From SZUA-35 sp037969565 (lineage in GTDB: Bacteria > Actinomycetota > Acidimicrobiia > Acidimicrobiales > SZUA-35): 20,843 nt of DNA. Below, one piece after another: positions 1 through 7,091 of the stretch. The stretch is taken from assembly GCA_037969565.1 (NCBI GenBank), contig JBBKXQ010000031.1, forward strand, positions 1 to 20,843. Direction: 5' to 3'. The translations under genes and the position numbers were made by a program. The stretch's first letter is position 1; each line of letters begins with the position of its first letter. The notes under the pieces are model-generated. The model made no database searches. It had not been told where the DNA came from and was given only the letters and a program-made list of their open reading frames with translations.

Positions 1-289
1 TTTGGCCCATGCCTTCTTTGTCGATCCAGTTCTTCAGTTCCGATCGGGCCCGTTGAGCGAGCGCCCGTGGCAGTCCGTGATCATCACGGATCCGGTGAGA
101 GTGACGTTAGCGAACACCAGTTCGATCGTCAGCGGATTGTGAGAGTAAATCGATGGTGATCGAGGAGTGCTGATCACCTGCTTCGAACCGTAGTGATGGG
201 GTGTGACAGTTCTGATGATCAACCATTTGACCGTCCGATCGAGACGTCGCACAATCGAGCGGTGCAGTCACCACGAAAAGGAGATCGAC
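1..289. other. left edge, no confident gene; operator-like palindrome
   Basis: No gene can be called with confidence. A plus-strand frame is open from base 2 to a TGA at 140-142 and could be the tail of a gene entering from the left. The exactly registered minus-strand frame is also open to the left edge and reads like a helical protein (ARSELKNWIDKEGMGQ). It has no ATG, GTG or TTG between its upstream stop and the edge. Third-position GC does not separate the two. Bases 74-90 form a 17-bp palindrome (TCCGTGAT, C, ATCACGGA) that could bind a dimeric regulator. Confidence 0.3.
227..255 (+). promoter_or_regulatory. candidate sigma70-like promoter of the VOC gene
   Basis: TTGACC (227-232) is followed after 17 bp by CACAAT (250-255), a 4/6 match to TATAAT. 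The predicted start near 262 would give a leader of about 28 nt containing the ribosome binding site AAGGAG at 278-283, 6 nt before the ATG. This gene is therefore of the leadered type, unlike several neighbours. Confidence 0.4.
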
Positions 290-733
290 ATGGGCAGCGT
301 GAACACATACCTGAATTTCATGGGCAACACCGAGGAGGCGTTCGACTTCTACCGGTCCGTCTTCGGCACTGACTACGTCGGCGACGGGGTGATGAGAATG
401 GGCGACGTTCCCTCGGGCCCCGACATGCCCGAGTTGAGCGACGCCGACAAGCAGAAGGTCATGCATGTGGGGCTCCCGATCTACGAGGGCCACATTTTGA
501 TGGGCACCGACATGGTCGAGTCGATGGGCCAAAAGCTCGTCGAGGGCAACAACGTCAGCATCATGCTGGCCCCCGACACGAAGATGGAGGCAGACGAGCT
601 CTTCGCCAAGCTCAGTGGTGGTGGTTCGGAGGTGATGCCGCTGCAGGACATGTTCTGGGGCGACTACTTCGGGAGTTTCTGCGACAAGTTCGGAATCCGC
701 TGGATGATCGACGTGGTCGGCCAACCCGGCTGA
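290..733 (+). CDS. VOC superfamily protein, PhnB/glyoxalase-like
   Basis: A 147-residue single-domain protein of the vicinal oxygen chelate fold, PhnB-like branch. Seen in the sequence: the N-terminal YLNFMGNTEEAFDFYRSVFG block, a central MGTDM strand, an EADELFAKLSGGG helix, and the C-terminal MPLQDMFWGDYFG...DKFGIRWMID block. This is the usual PhnB order and length. PhnB-like proteins are mostly of unknown substrate; some relatives are metal-dependent lyases, dioxygenases or bleomycin-binding proteins, so no reaction is assigned. The ATG at 290 is chosen because AAGGAG lies 6 nt upstream; an in-frame extension to 203 lacks such a signal and falls outside the domain. It is followed 61 bp later by the PAP2 gene, which has its own promoter. 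Confidence 0.85.
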   Translation: MGSVNTYLNFMGNTEEAFDFYRSVFGTDYVGDGVMRMGDVPSGPDMPELSDADKQKVMHVGLPIYEGHILMGTDMVESMGQKLVEGNNVSIMLAPDTKMEADELFAKLSGGGSEVMPLQDMFWGDYFGSFCDKFGIRWMIDVVGQPG

Positions 734-782
734 TCGGCTGATTGCCGAAAGGCGGCTACACCGCATCCGAGCAGCGCTGCCC

Positions 783-788
783 TAGTCT
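783..788 (+). promoter_or_regulatory. -10 box TAGTCT of a leaderless PAP2 transcript
   Basis: TAGTCT ends 6 nt before the ATG at 795 and no Shine-Dalgarno sequence is present. A -10 at this distance would start transcription at or within a base or two of the ATG, giving a leaderless mRNA. The same hexamer and spacing precede metX at 8623. Confidence 0.5.
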
Positions 789-794
789 CACCCG

Positions 795-1778
795 ATGGCC
801 GTGGCGAATGAGACGTTCACGACTCGCAGAGTCGACCTCCGATCGCGACTCTCGCTCATCCGTGCGATCGTTCTGGTGGGCTTCCTCGCAGTGATGGCGT
901 GGAGTTGGGGTACCCGGGGGGTCCCGCTCGAGCGTTTGCAGATTCTGTTGTGGATCGGTGCCGGCCTGTCCATTGCAACGCTCGGGAGCGCCGACGGCGG
1001 TCCGGTTCGAGTGGTTCGTGATTGGCTTCCGCTCGGGCTCATCTTGTTGGCCTACGACGCATCTCGAGGGGCGGCCGACACCCTTGGTATGCCGGTGCAG
1101 ATCGGGTCGCTGGTCAGGGCCGAAAAACTCTTCATGTTCGGCTCGGTGCCTCCAGTTTGGGTGCAGGAGCACCTCGGGCCGTTCTCGGGTCCGGCCCGGT
1201 GGTGGGAGGTGCCGGTCGCCCTCAGCTACCTGTCCCATTTCTGCGCTTCTTTCTTCCTCCTGGCCATCCTGTGGGCTCGGAATCGGCCGAGATTTCGAGA
1301 GTATCGGCGCCGGTTTCTCACCCTCACCGGCTTTGGATTGCTCACCTACATCCTCCTCCCGGCCGCACCCCCTTGGATGGCGTCCGATCAGGGCCTGATC
1401 GGGCCAGTGGATCGGGTTGGCCTGCGAGGCATGAGTGCGCTGGGCCTCGAGCTGGCCCACGGCCTCGTGAACTACGGCCATGGGCTGGGAAACAACGTTG
1501 CTGCGCTGCCTTCGCTGCACGCCGGATGGTCAGCCCTGCTGGCTCTCTATCTCGGCCGCTTGACGCCCCGCTGGATGTGGCCGGTGCTGGCTGCGTATCC
1601 GATCCTGATGGGCGCTTCGCTGGTCATTGCGGGCGAGCATTACGTGGTTGATGTACTGCTGGGCTACGTCTTCGCCATCGCCACCGTGCTCCTGTGGAAC
1701 CGGCTCGAGCGGGATGGGTTCTCCTGGTCTCGCCTCGTCTCCCGAGGTCGGTCGAAGATGGAGCCCACGCTCCGCTGA
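795..1778 (+). CDS. PAP2-type membrane phosphatase/phosphotransferase
   Basis: A 327-residue integral membrane protein with about six hydrophobic segments (near residues 22-36, 48-62, 78-88, 143-160, 176-190, 262-300). Two diagnostic PAP2 motifs are visible. NVAALPSLHAGWS has PSLH at 239-242, and GEHYVVDVLLGY has His282 and Asp286; His242 and His282 match the catalytic histidines of type 2 phosphatidic acid phosphatases. The motif style is that of the PAP2_3 branch, which includes inositolphosphoryl transferases and lipid phosphatases in actinomycetes. A role in phospholipid or polyprenyl phosphate turnover at the membrane is likely; the exact substrate cannot be read from sequence. It converges with murA, whose stop lies 43 bp away, and no strong hairpin is seen in that gap. 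Confidence 0.82.
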   Translation: MAVANETFTTRRVDLRSRLSLIRAIVLVGFLAVMAWSWGTRGVPLERLQILLWIGAGLSIATLGSADGGPVRVVRDWLPLGLILLAYDASRGAADTLGMPVQIGSLVRAEKLFMFGSVPPVWVQEHLGPFSGPARWWEVPVALSYLSHFCASFFLLAILWARNRPRFREYRRRFLTLTGFGLLTYILLPAAPPWMASDQGLIGPVDRVGLRGMSALGLELAHGLVNYGHGLGNNVAALPSLHAGWSALLALYLGRLTPRWMWPVLAAYPILMGASLVIAGEHYVVDVLLGYVFAIATVLLWNRLERDGFSWSRLVSRGRSKMEPTLR

Positions 1779-1821
1779 CGGTCGAGCGCTTGATCTGGGT
1801 GGTCGAGCTGCGAGGGAGGAG

Positions 1822-3186
1822 TCAGTCTTCGGGGGGTTTGGGAACTTGCACTCGTTCGATGTCGAGACCCAGTTTCTTGAAGTTCTCGATGGGTCGGTTG
1901 TAGCCGCGATCGAGGTGGTGGGTGCCAGTGATCGTGGTTGTGCCATCGGCGGCAGCGGCGGCCAGCACGTAGGCGAAGCCGCCCCGGATGTCGGGCACCA
2001 CCACATCGGTGCCCCGCAGCGGGGCCCCGCCACTCACGACGACCGAACAGGGCGTGGACGAGCCGACGAATCGGGAGTCGATGCTGCCGAGCGCCGTGTT
2101 GTACATCTCGATCTGGGCCCCCATCCGCTTCAGAGCCGGAACGTAGGTGAACCGGTTCTCGTACACGGTTTCGTACATCACCGAGATGCCTTCACACTGC
2201 GTGAAGAGCGCAACCATCGGGCTCTGCCAGTCGGTCATGAAGCCAGGATGGGTGTCGGTTTCGACGGCGGCGGCCACGAGCTTGTCGGACCATGCCGACA
2301 CCGATGAGTCGGTGATCTCGAATCGAGCGCCCATGCCGTGGAGCGTGCTGATCGCAGTGACGAGGCGCTCTTGGCTGCAGCCGTGGACCCGGACTTCGCC
2401 GCCGGTGATCAGACCGGCCACGAGGTAGCTGAACGCTTCGATGCGGTCACCCTTGAGGCGGTGAGTGGCACCCACCATTTCCTTCACTCCGTCGATGATG
2501 AATCGCCGGTTTGGGCGCATCTCGATTCGTGCCCCCATCCGCTGGAGGAAGAGCGCGAGCTCGATCACCTCGGGCTCGGTGGCGGCGCCGTCGAGGACGG
2601 TGCGGCCCTCGGCTCGGCAGGCGGTCATGAGCACCGTCTCGGTTGCGCCAACCGATGGGTAAGGCAGCTCGATGTGCGCCCCCTTGAGCTGAACGGCCTT
2701 TGCTTCGAGCCCTTCATCGGTGATCGTGATCTCGGCGCCCATCTTCCGCAGCGCGTCGACGTGGAAATCGATCGGACGGGAGCCGATGTCGTCGCCGCCG
2801 ACGAGGGGGACGAAGGCTTCACCGACTCGATGGAGGAGTGGTCCGACCATCAGAATCGGAATGCGGTTCATGCCGCTGAAGCGAAGTGGGACCCGGCTGG
2901 CGGAGATCGGCTCTGGATTGACCGTGACATTGCCGTCGGCCATCGCCACCTCGCAGCCGAGGGCCTCCAGCATGCTGACCGTGATGTCGACATCACCGAC
3001 GTCGGGCGTGTTGGTGATCGTCGACGGCGTCGAGCCGAGCATTGCGGCAACGAGGTGTTTCGTGACCGCGTTCTTCGAGCCACGTACGACCACGTCTCCT
3101 CGCAACGGGCCAGCCGGGTTGACGACCCACCCCGCGGTGGTGTTCTCGGAGGTGTCGCTCTTTTCAGACATTGCGGACTCAGACAT
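1822..3186 (-). CDS. murA: UDP-N-acetylglucosamine 1-carboxyvinyltransferase (MurA)
   Basis: MurA transfers enolpyruvate from PEP to UDP-GlcNAc, the first committed step of peptidoglycan synthesis in the cytoplasm. The 454-residue protein covers the whole two-domain EPSP-synthase-like fold: GSKNAV near the N-terminus (Lys38, Asn39), the mobile loop GGDDIGSRPID (130-140), HPGFMTDWQ (Asp319 matching the E. coli catalytic Asp305), VPDIRGG (Arg401) and the C-terminal HLDRGYNRPIENFKKLG. The loop has Asp132 where E. coli has Cys115, as in mycobacteria; that change is known to prevent covalent inactivation by fosfomycin. The first about 20 residues are a polar extension; a second ATG lies at 3171 inside a 15-bp near-repeat (AGACATTGCGGA twice). 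The ATG at 3186 is favoured by a -10 box 7 nt upstream. A second MurA paralogue elsewhere cannot be excluded. Confidence 0.9.
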   Translation of the reverse strand: MSESAMSEKSDTSENTTAGWVVNPAGPLRGDVVVRGSKNAVTKHLVAAMLGSTPSTITNTPDVGDVDITVSMLEALGCEVAMADGNVTVNPEPISASRVPLRFSGMNRIPILMVGPLLHRVGEAFVPLVGGDDIGSRPIDFHVDALRKMGAEITITDEGLEAKAVQLKGAHIELPYPSVGATETVLMTACRAEGRTVLDGAATEPEVIELALFLQRMGARIEMRPNRRFIIDGVKEMVGATHRLKGDRIEAFSYLVAGLITGGEVRVHGCSQERLVTAISTLHGMGARFEITDSSVSAWSDKLVAAAVETDTHPGFMTDWQSPMVALFTQCEGISVMYETVYENRFTYVPALKRMGAQIEMYNTALGSIDSRFVGSSTPCSVVVSGGAPLRGTDVVVPDIRGGFAYVLAAAAADGTTTITGTHHLDRGYNRPIENFKKLGLDIERVQVPKPPED

Positions 3187-3193
3187 TGCGGAA

Positions 3194-3199
3194 AGGCTA
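3194..3199 (-). promoter_or_regulatory. -10 box TAGCCT of murA
   Basis: On the minus strand TAGCCT ends 7 nt before the ATG at 3186, with no ribosome binding site between. It suggests murA can be transcribed as a leaderless mRNA from its own promoter inside the 39-bp gap after the upstream kinase-like gene, in addition to any read-through. Confidence 0.5.
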
Positions 3200-3225
3200 C
3201 TGGCGATGTCGAGAGGTGCCCGGCT

Positions 3226-4296
3226 TCAGGACGTGAGACCGGTCCGAGTCAAGGCCGTTTCGAGCCGTCCGCCGCCGGTCAGCAAGTTCGCCAGCCGGTT
3301 CATCGGATGCAGCGGGCCCAGCTCGTGGCGTCGCTTCGTCGGTGGTTCCTCGGCCAGTTCGTTCATGTCGAACGCAAGAGCGAAGAGCTTCATCCGATCG
3401 GCCAATCGTGGTGTTTCGAACAATTCCGGCATGGCCTCAGCCAGCCAGTTCGGAACCGACCGGTAATCCTCGGCTCGCTGCTCGGATGCAAATTGCTCGG
3501 GAACGTGGACGAAGGGCAGTGCGCAGTACCGGAACAGCACGTCGAGGTCGAGGCCAGGAGGGGCTCCGCGGCTCCATTCGAAGTCGAGCAGGGCCGTGAT
3601 CTGGTCGCCATCCCAGAGCACGTTCTCGAAGCTGAGATCGCCGTGAATCATACGGGCCTGGGAGTAGTCGGCCAGCGCATCTCCGATCTCATGGATCAAA
3701 TGGTCGACGTCGTTGAGCAAACTCTGGTCGAAATAGCGATTGCGTCGCAGTTGCTCGACCTGCATCAGGATCGGCATCAACGGATTGAGGCAGTTCGGGT
3801 CGAGCAGGTGGGTCGACCGAGTGAGATCAGGAATCGAGCGCGGGGTGCTTGTGGCGTGAAGGTCGTTCAGGGCAGCAGCGAGTTGGAGTATCGCTCGTTT
3901 GCGCAACGTTTTCGTCATGCCCGGCCAGGCTCGCGACAGCGGCTGCCCTGGCCGTCGGGCGACGATCAGGAAATCGGCGCCGATCTCGCCGCCGTGGGCC
4001 AACACACGGGGTGTCCACGGACGGGGGGGAAGGACCCGACAGATTGCCGCCTCGCGCAGAAGCCGTTGGTTCGGCTCGCGGTTCGTTCGCACGACGTAGT
4101 CCCCGCAGATCACCACCTCGTTCCGGGTACTGCTCGCTGACACCATCTTGCCCGTCTCGGGCAGTCCGGCGTCTCGCAGAGCCTGACGGGCTCGCGCAAA
4201 GGCGAAGATGGTGTTGGAAGCGGTCATGGGAGACACAACGTGGATGTCACCGTTCAGTTCGGCCGTTCTGGCCGAAGATTGATGACTGAGGGCCAT
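3226..4296 (-). CDS. aminoglycoside phosphotransferase (APH)-fold kinase-like protein
   Basis: A 356-residue protein of the APH/choline kinase superfamily. The Brenner-type catalytic motif is intact: HGDLSFENVLW (His218, Asp220, Asn225 counting from the ATG at 4296), followed by ITALLDFEWSRG with the metal-binding Asp238 of the DFG-equivalent. An N-lobe with VVICGDYVVRTN strands and LREAAICRVL helix precedes it. Substrates of this superfamily include aminoglycosides, choline, homoserine, maltose and many unknowns, so no resistance function is claimed. Start choice is uncertain: TTG 4305, ATG 4296 and ATG 4227 are all in frame and none has a clear ribosome binding site. It sits 39 bp upstream of murA and 79 bp downstream of the beta-lactamase-fold gene on the same strand, so co-transcription is plausible. 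Confidence 0.75.
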   Translation of the reverse strand: MALSHQSSARTAELNGDIHVVSPMTASNTIFAFARARQALRDAGLPETGKMVSASSTRNEVVICGDYVVRTNREPNQRLLREAAICRVLPPRPWTPRVLAHGGEIGADFLIVARRPGQPLSRAWPGMTKTLRKRAILQLAAALNDLHATSTPRSIPDLTRSTHLLDPNCLNPLMPILMQVEQLRRNRYFDQSLLNDVDHLIHEIGDALADYSQARMIHGDLSFENVLWDGDQITALLDFEWSRGAPPGLDLDVLFRYCALPFVHVPEQFASEQRAEDYRSVPNWLAEAMPELFETPRLADRMKLFALAFDMNELAEEPPTKRRHELGPLHPMNRLANLLTGGGRLETALTRTGLTS

Positions 4297-4375
4297 CGGA
4301 ACCAATCGTGATGGGTCGTTCAGCCCCGTTCGCCGTGGTCACCGCTGTTGAGACCGCAGGTTGCGGTGGGCGACA

Positions 4376-5281
4376 TCAGGGCGAATCGATGGGGCTGAGC
4401 TGATCGAGCACCGCCGTTCCCAGGGCGGGCCAGGCTTCTGCCGCCCAGGAGCCGAAGTCACGATCGCTGAGCGCGACACAACCCACCTGGCAGGCCGGAT
4501 CGATCCACAACATCGTGCCCGAACGACCGAAATGGCCGAACGTGGCCCGGCTGTTTCGGGGCGACGTCCAGTGCGGGTGTTTGTCGCCTCGAATCTCGAA
4601 ACCCAGACCCCACGGATTCGGATCGCGTCGTCCATAGCCGGGCAGCACGCCGGCGAGATCGGCGAACTGGGGGCGCGTGGCTTCTGCGATGGTTTCCGGA
4701 GCCAACAGCGCGGGGCTGAGCAGCTCGCGAATGAAGAGCACGAGATCGTCGACGCTCGAAACTGCGGCGTGAGCAGGGGAGCCCAACAGCTCAGTGCCGG
4801 CCATTTGCAAGGGCTGCACCACGGCCTCGTTGAAATAGGTGGCCATCGTCAGACCGGTGGCCGACTCGAGGCGCCGGCCGATTTCCTCGAAGCCGGCGTT
4901 GGAGTAGATCCGGCGGGTTTCGGGCTCGGCAACCCGGTCGGGGGAGTCGGGGCCCATGCCCGAGGCGTGGGCCAGCAGTTGCCGCAACGTCACGAGCCAT
5001 CCGTCGTTGGCCTCTCGACCGCCGACCGGTTGGGGTTCGTCGAGATCGAGCGACCCTTCTTCAACGGCGATGAGGGTGGCGTAGGCAATCAGTGGTTTGG
5101 TCACTGACGCCAGAGGAAATCGTCGGCTGCTCGCACCGCGGGTTTCGACATCGAAATTCATGCCGGTTCGTCTGACCGACGCCGCGGAGACGGAGGCCAC
5201 CGGCCACTCGTCGATGGTCTCGAGCGGATTCGCGGGCAGAGGGCGGGCGTCCGGCGAGCCAGGATTCACGGTGCGAAACAT
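4376..5281 (-). CDS. serine beta-lactamase-fold hydrolase (class C/esterase-like)
   Basis: A 301-residue member of the serine beta-lactamase/penicillin-binding-protein-like family. Catalytic landmarks are visible in order: FPLASVTKP with Ser59-x-x-Lys62, RIYSNAGF with Tyr126-Ser-Asn128 (the YxN motif), and FGHFGRSG with His250-x-Gly252 in place of the KTG triad. HxG is common in class C-like esterases and D-aminopeptidases. No signal peptide or lipobox is apparent, so a cytoplasmic location is likely, which argues against a classical exported beta-lactamase. It is shorter than most class C enzymes (about 350-380). The gene is divergent from the cyclase with only 24 bp between start codons. 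On the minus strand TAGCGC lies 6 nt before the ATG, sharing a palindrome with the opposing promoter. Confidence 0.78.
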   Translation of the reverse strand: MFRTVNPGSPDARPLPANPLETIDEWPVASVSAASVRRTGMNFDVETRGASSRRFPLASVTKPLIAYATLIAVEEGSLDLDEPQPVGGREANDGWLVTLRQLLAHASGMGPDSPDRVAEPETRRIYSNAGFEEIGRRLESATGLTMATYFNEAVVQPLQMAGTELLGSPAHAAVSSVDDLVLFIRELLSPALLAPETIAEATRPQFADLAGVLPGYGRRDPNPWGLGFEIRGDKHPHWTSPRNSRATFGHFGRSGTMLWIDPACQVGCVALSDRDFGSWAAEAWPALGTAVLDQLSPIDSP

Positions 5282-5287
5282 ACCGCG

Positions 5288-5297
5288 GCGCTAGCGT
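5288..5297. promoter_or_regulatory. shared palindromic -10 for divergent leaderless genes
   Basis: The palindrome CGCTAGCG (5289-5296) holds overlapping -10 boxes for both directions. On the plus strand TAGCGT (5292-5297) ends 8 nt before the cyclase GTG at 5306. On the minus strand TAGCGC (5293-5288) ends 6 nt before the ATG at 5281; its last base departs from TANNNT. The two polymerases could not occupy the site together. Confidence 0.4.
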
Positions 5298-5305
5298 GGC
5301 CCACC

Positions 5306-5842
5306 GTGAATCAAGTGCCGCCCAACAGCCACCGCGTCCTGCGGACGTTCGGCTTCATCGATCTCGGTGGGTTCACACGTTTCGCCAACCAGAACGGCGA
5401 CGATCGGGCGGTCGAGGAGCTGAGCGAATTCCGGTCCATCGTTCGGGCCGTCGGATCGGCCAGTGGCGTCCGTGTCGCGAAATGGCTGGGGGACGGCGCG
5501 ATGCTGGTTTCGACCGACGCCCCTTCGTTGGTCGGCGCGGTGATCGAGATCATGCGTCGTATGCGGCGAGCCGAACGAGAACTGCCCGTGCACGCCGGTG
5601 TCGCTCAGGGCAACGTCATCCTGTTCGAAGGCGACGACCACATCGGGGTCACCGTGAATCTGGCTGCTCGGCTGTCCAATCTGGCTGGGGCCTGGGAGAT
5701 TTACGCCCCCTCCGACACCCTTCCCGGCCTGGCCAATTCGGGGGCGGTGATCGGCCTGATCGACGTGGCCGGTTTCGACGAACTGGTGGAAGTCGCTGAT
5801 CTTTCTCGGGTGTCAAACCTCGTCGAGGCGCTCAATCTCTGA
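5306..5842 (+). CDS. class III adenylate/guanylate cyclase, single domain
   Basis: A 178-residue protein consisting of little more than one class III cyclase homology domain; such enzymes make cAMP or cGMP from ATP or GTP as homodimers. Key residues are present: FIDLGGFTRF with metal-binding Asp19, RVAKWLGDGAML with Lys59 and metal-binding Asp63, and IGVTVNLAARLSN with transition-state Asn118 and Arg122. This suggests an active enzyme. Lys59 and Thr116 lie in the regions that set base specificity and lean to ATP, but the assignment is not firm. No transmembrane, HAMP or other sensor domain is present, so regulation must be external. The GTG start at 5306 is supported by TAGCGT 8 nt upstream; no ribosome binding site is present. 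The DEAD-box helicase gene follows 69 bp later. Confidence 0.83.
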   Translation: MNQVPPNSHRVLRTFGFIDLGGFTRFANQNGDDRAVEELSEFRSIVRAVGSASGVRVAKWLGDGAMLVSTDAPSLVGAVIEIMRRMRRAERELPVHAGVAQGNVILFEGDDHIGVTVNLAARLSNLAGAWEIYAPSDTLPGLANSGAVIGLIDVAGFDELVEVADLSRVSNLVEALNL

Positions 5843-5895
5843 CCTTTCATGGCGGCCGGTGGCATGGGGCTGATCTCAAATGGTGCGGCGATCGG

Positions 5896-5901
5896 TAGCC
5901 T
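5896..5901 (+). promoter_or_regulatory. -10 box TAGCCT of the helicase gene
   Basis: TAGCCT ends 10 nt before the ATG at 5912, predicting a leader of no more than about 4 nt. The same hexamer precedes murA (minus strand) and the gene at 20641. Confidence 0.4.
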
Positions 5902-5911
5902 TCAACGGCAT

Positions 5912-7072
5912 ATGACCCTTCTTTTCGCAGATCTGGGTGTGGCGCCTCCCATCGTGGAAGCCCTCGCTGCCCGTGGATTCGATTCTGCGTTCGCCATCCA
6001 GGCCCTCACCCTCGAAGACGCCCTCGCAGGCCGAGACATCTGCGGCAAGGCGCAAACCGGCAGTGGCAAGACACTCGCCTTCGGTATCCCAACCGTGCAG
6101 CGCCTCGCCTCCGGCGATCGGGGCAAGGTTCGTGGCCTGATTCTCGTACCAACCCGAGAGCTGGCCAGCCAGGTTTTCGAAGAACTCGAGCCGCTCTGTA
6201 AATCCACCGGCATCACGGCTCTCGCCGTCTACGGCGGGGCCGACATCGAGAAGCAGATCAAGACGCTCGACCGAGGCGTCGAGCTCATCGTCGCCACGCC
6301 AGGGCGCATGATCGACCTTCTCGATCGTGGTGCGGTGTCGGTTGCCGACGTCGAAATCACGGTGCTGGACGAAGCCGATCGTATGGCCGACATGGGGTTC
6401 ATGCCCCAGGTCGAATGGATCCTCCGCCGTATCGAGGGCAATCACCAAACGCTGCTTTTCTCGGCAACCCTCGACGGAGCGATCGACACGCTCGTGCAGC
6501 GTTATCAGACCAATCCAGCCCGCCATGAGGTCGAGGCCAGCGAGGTCACGGTCGAGCAGATGACCCACCGGTTCATCACGGTGCACGGCATGGACCAGGC
6601 CAAGGTCGCGGCTGCAATCATCAACGCCGCCCACCGCACACTGGTGTTCTGCAACACCAAGCGCATGTGCGACAAGCTGGCCGACCAGCTCAACGAGCTC
6701 GGCGTCACGGCCGAACCCATCCACGGCGACCTTCGACAGCGCCAGCGTGAAAAGGCACTCAGCCTGTTCTCCGAAGGCAAGGTGCAGTCACTCATCGCCA
6801 CCGACGTTGCCGCTCGCGGTATCCACGTCGATGACGTCGACGTCGTGGTCCACTTCGATCCGCCCGACGATCACAAAACCTACCTCCATCGCTCGGGGCG
6901 CACCGCCCGAGCCGGTGGCACCGGCCTCGCCGTCACCTTCGTTCTGTGGAATCAAGAACTCGAGGTGAAGCGGATTCAGAAGCGCCTCGAACTCGACATC
7001 CCGATCGTCGAGATGTTCAGCAACGACAAGCGCCTCCTCGATCTTGCAGCCTGGGATCCCACAGCCGAGTAA
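5912..7072 (+). CDS. DEAD-box ATP-dependent RNA helicase
   Basis: A 386-residue superfamily 2 RNA helicase core that remodels RNA duplexes in the cytoplasm using ATP. All hallmark motifs are present in order: FAIQ (Q motif Gln30), AQTGSGKT (47-54, Walker A), PTRELA (80-85), TPGR, VLDEAD (motif II, 153-156), SAT (184-186), VFCNTK, IATDVAARGIHVDDVD and HRSGRTARAG (motif VI). There is no long basic or glycine-rich C-terminal tail, so this is a minimal helicase, not a CsdA/DeaD-length one. The ATG at 5912 is chosen because the family begins just before the Q motif and a TAGCCT -10 lies close upstream; an ATG at 5849 would add 21 poorly conserved residues. It is followed 19 bp later by the methyltransferase ATG. 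Confidence 0.93.
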   Translation: MTLLFADLGVAPPIVEALAARGFDSAFAIQALTLEDALAGRDICGKAQTGSGKTLAFGIPTVQRLASGDRGKVRGLILVPTRELASQVFEELEPLCKSTGITALAVYGGADIEKQIKTLDRGVELIVATPGRMIDLLDRGAVSVADVEITVLDEADRMADMGFMPQVEWILRRIEGNHQTLLFSATLDGAIDTLVQRYQTNPARHEVEASEVTVEQMTHRFITVHGMDQAKVAAAIINAAHRTLVFCNTKRMCDKLADQLNELGVTAEPIHGDLRQRQREKALSLFSEGKVQSLIATDVAARGIHVDDVDVVVHFDPPDDHKTYLHRSGRTARAGGTGLAVTFVLWNQELEVKRIQKRLELDIPIVEMFSNDKRLLDLAAWDPTAE

Positions 7073-7091
7073 CGCGGCCCCAGATGACGCG

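Noticed and set aside
2338..4140. 600-codon plus-strand open frame
   Set aside because: Lies opposite murA and the APH-fold gene, both with intact motifs; composition is that of a high-GC antisense frame.
3226..5281. Antibiotic resistance cassette (APH plus beta-lactamase)
   Set aside because: Both are broad-fold chromosomal relatives without signal peptide or mobile context; family names alone do not show resistance.
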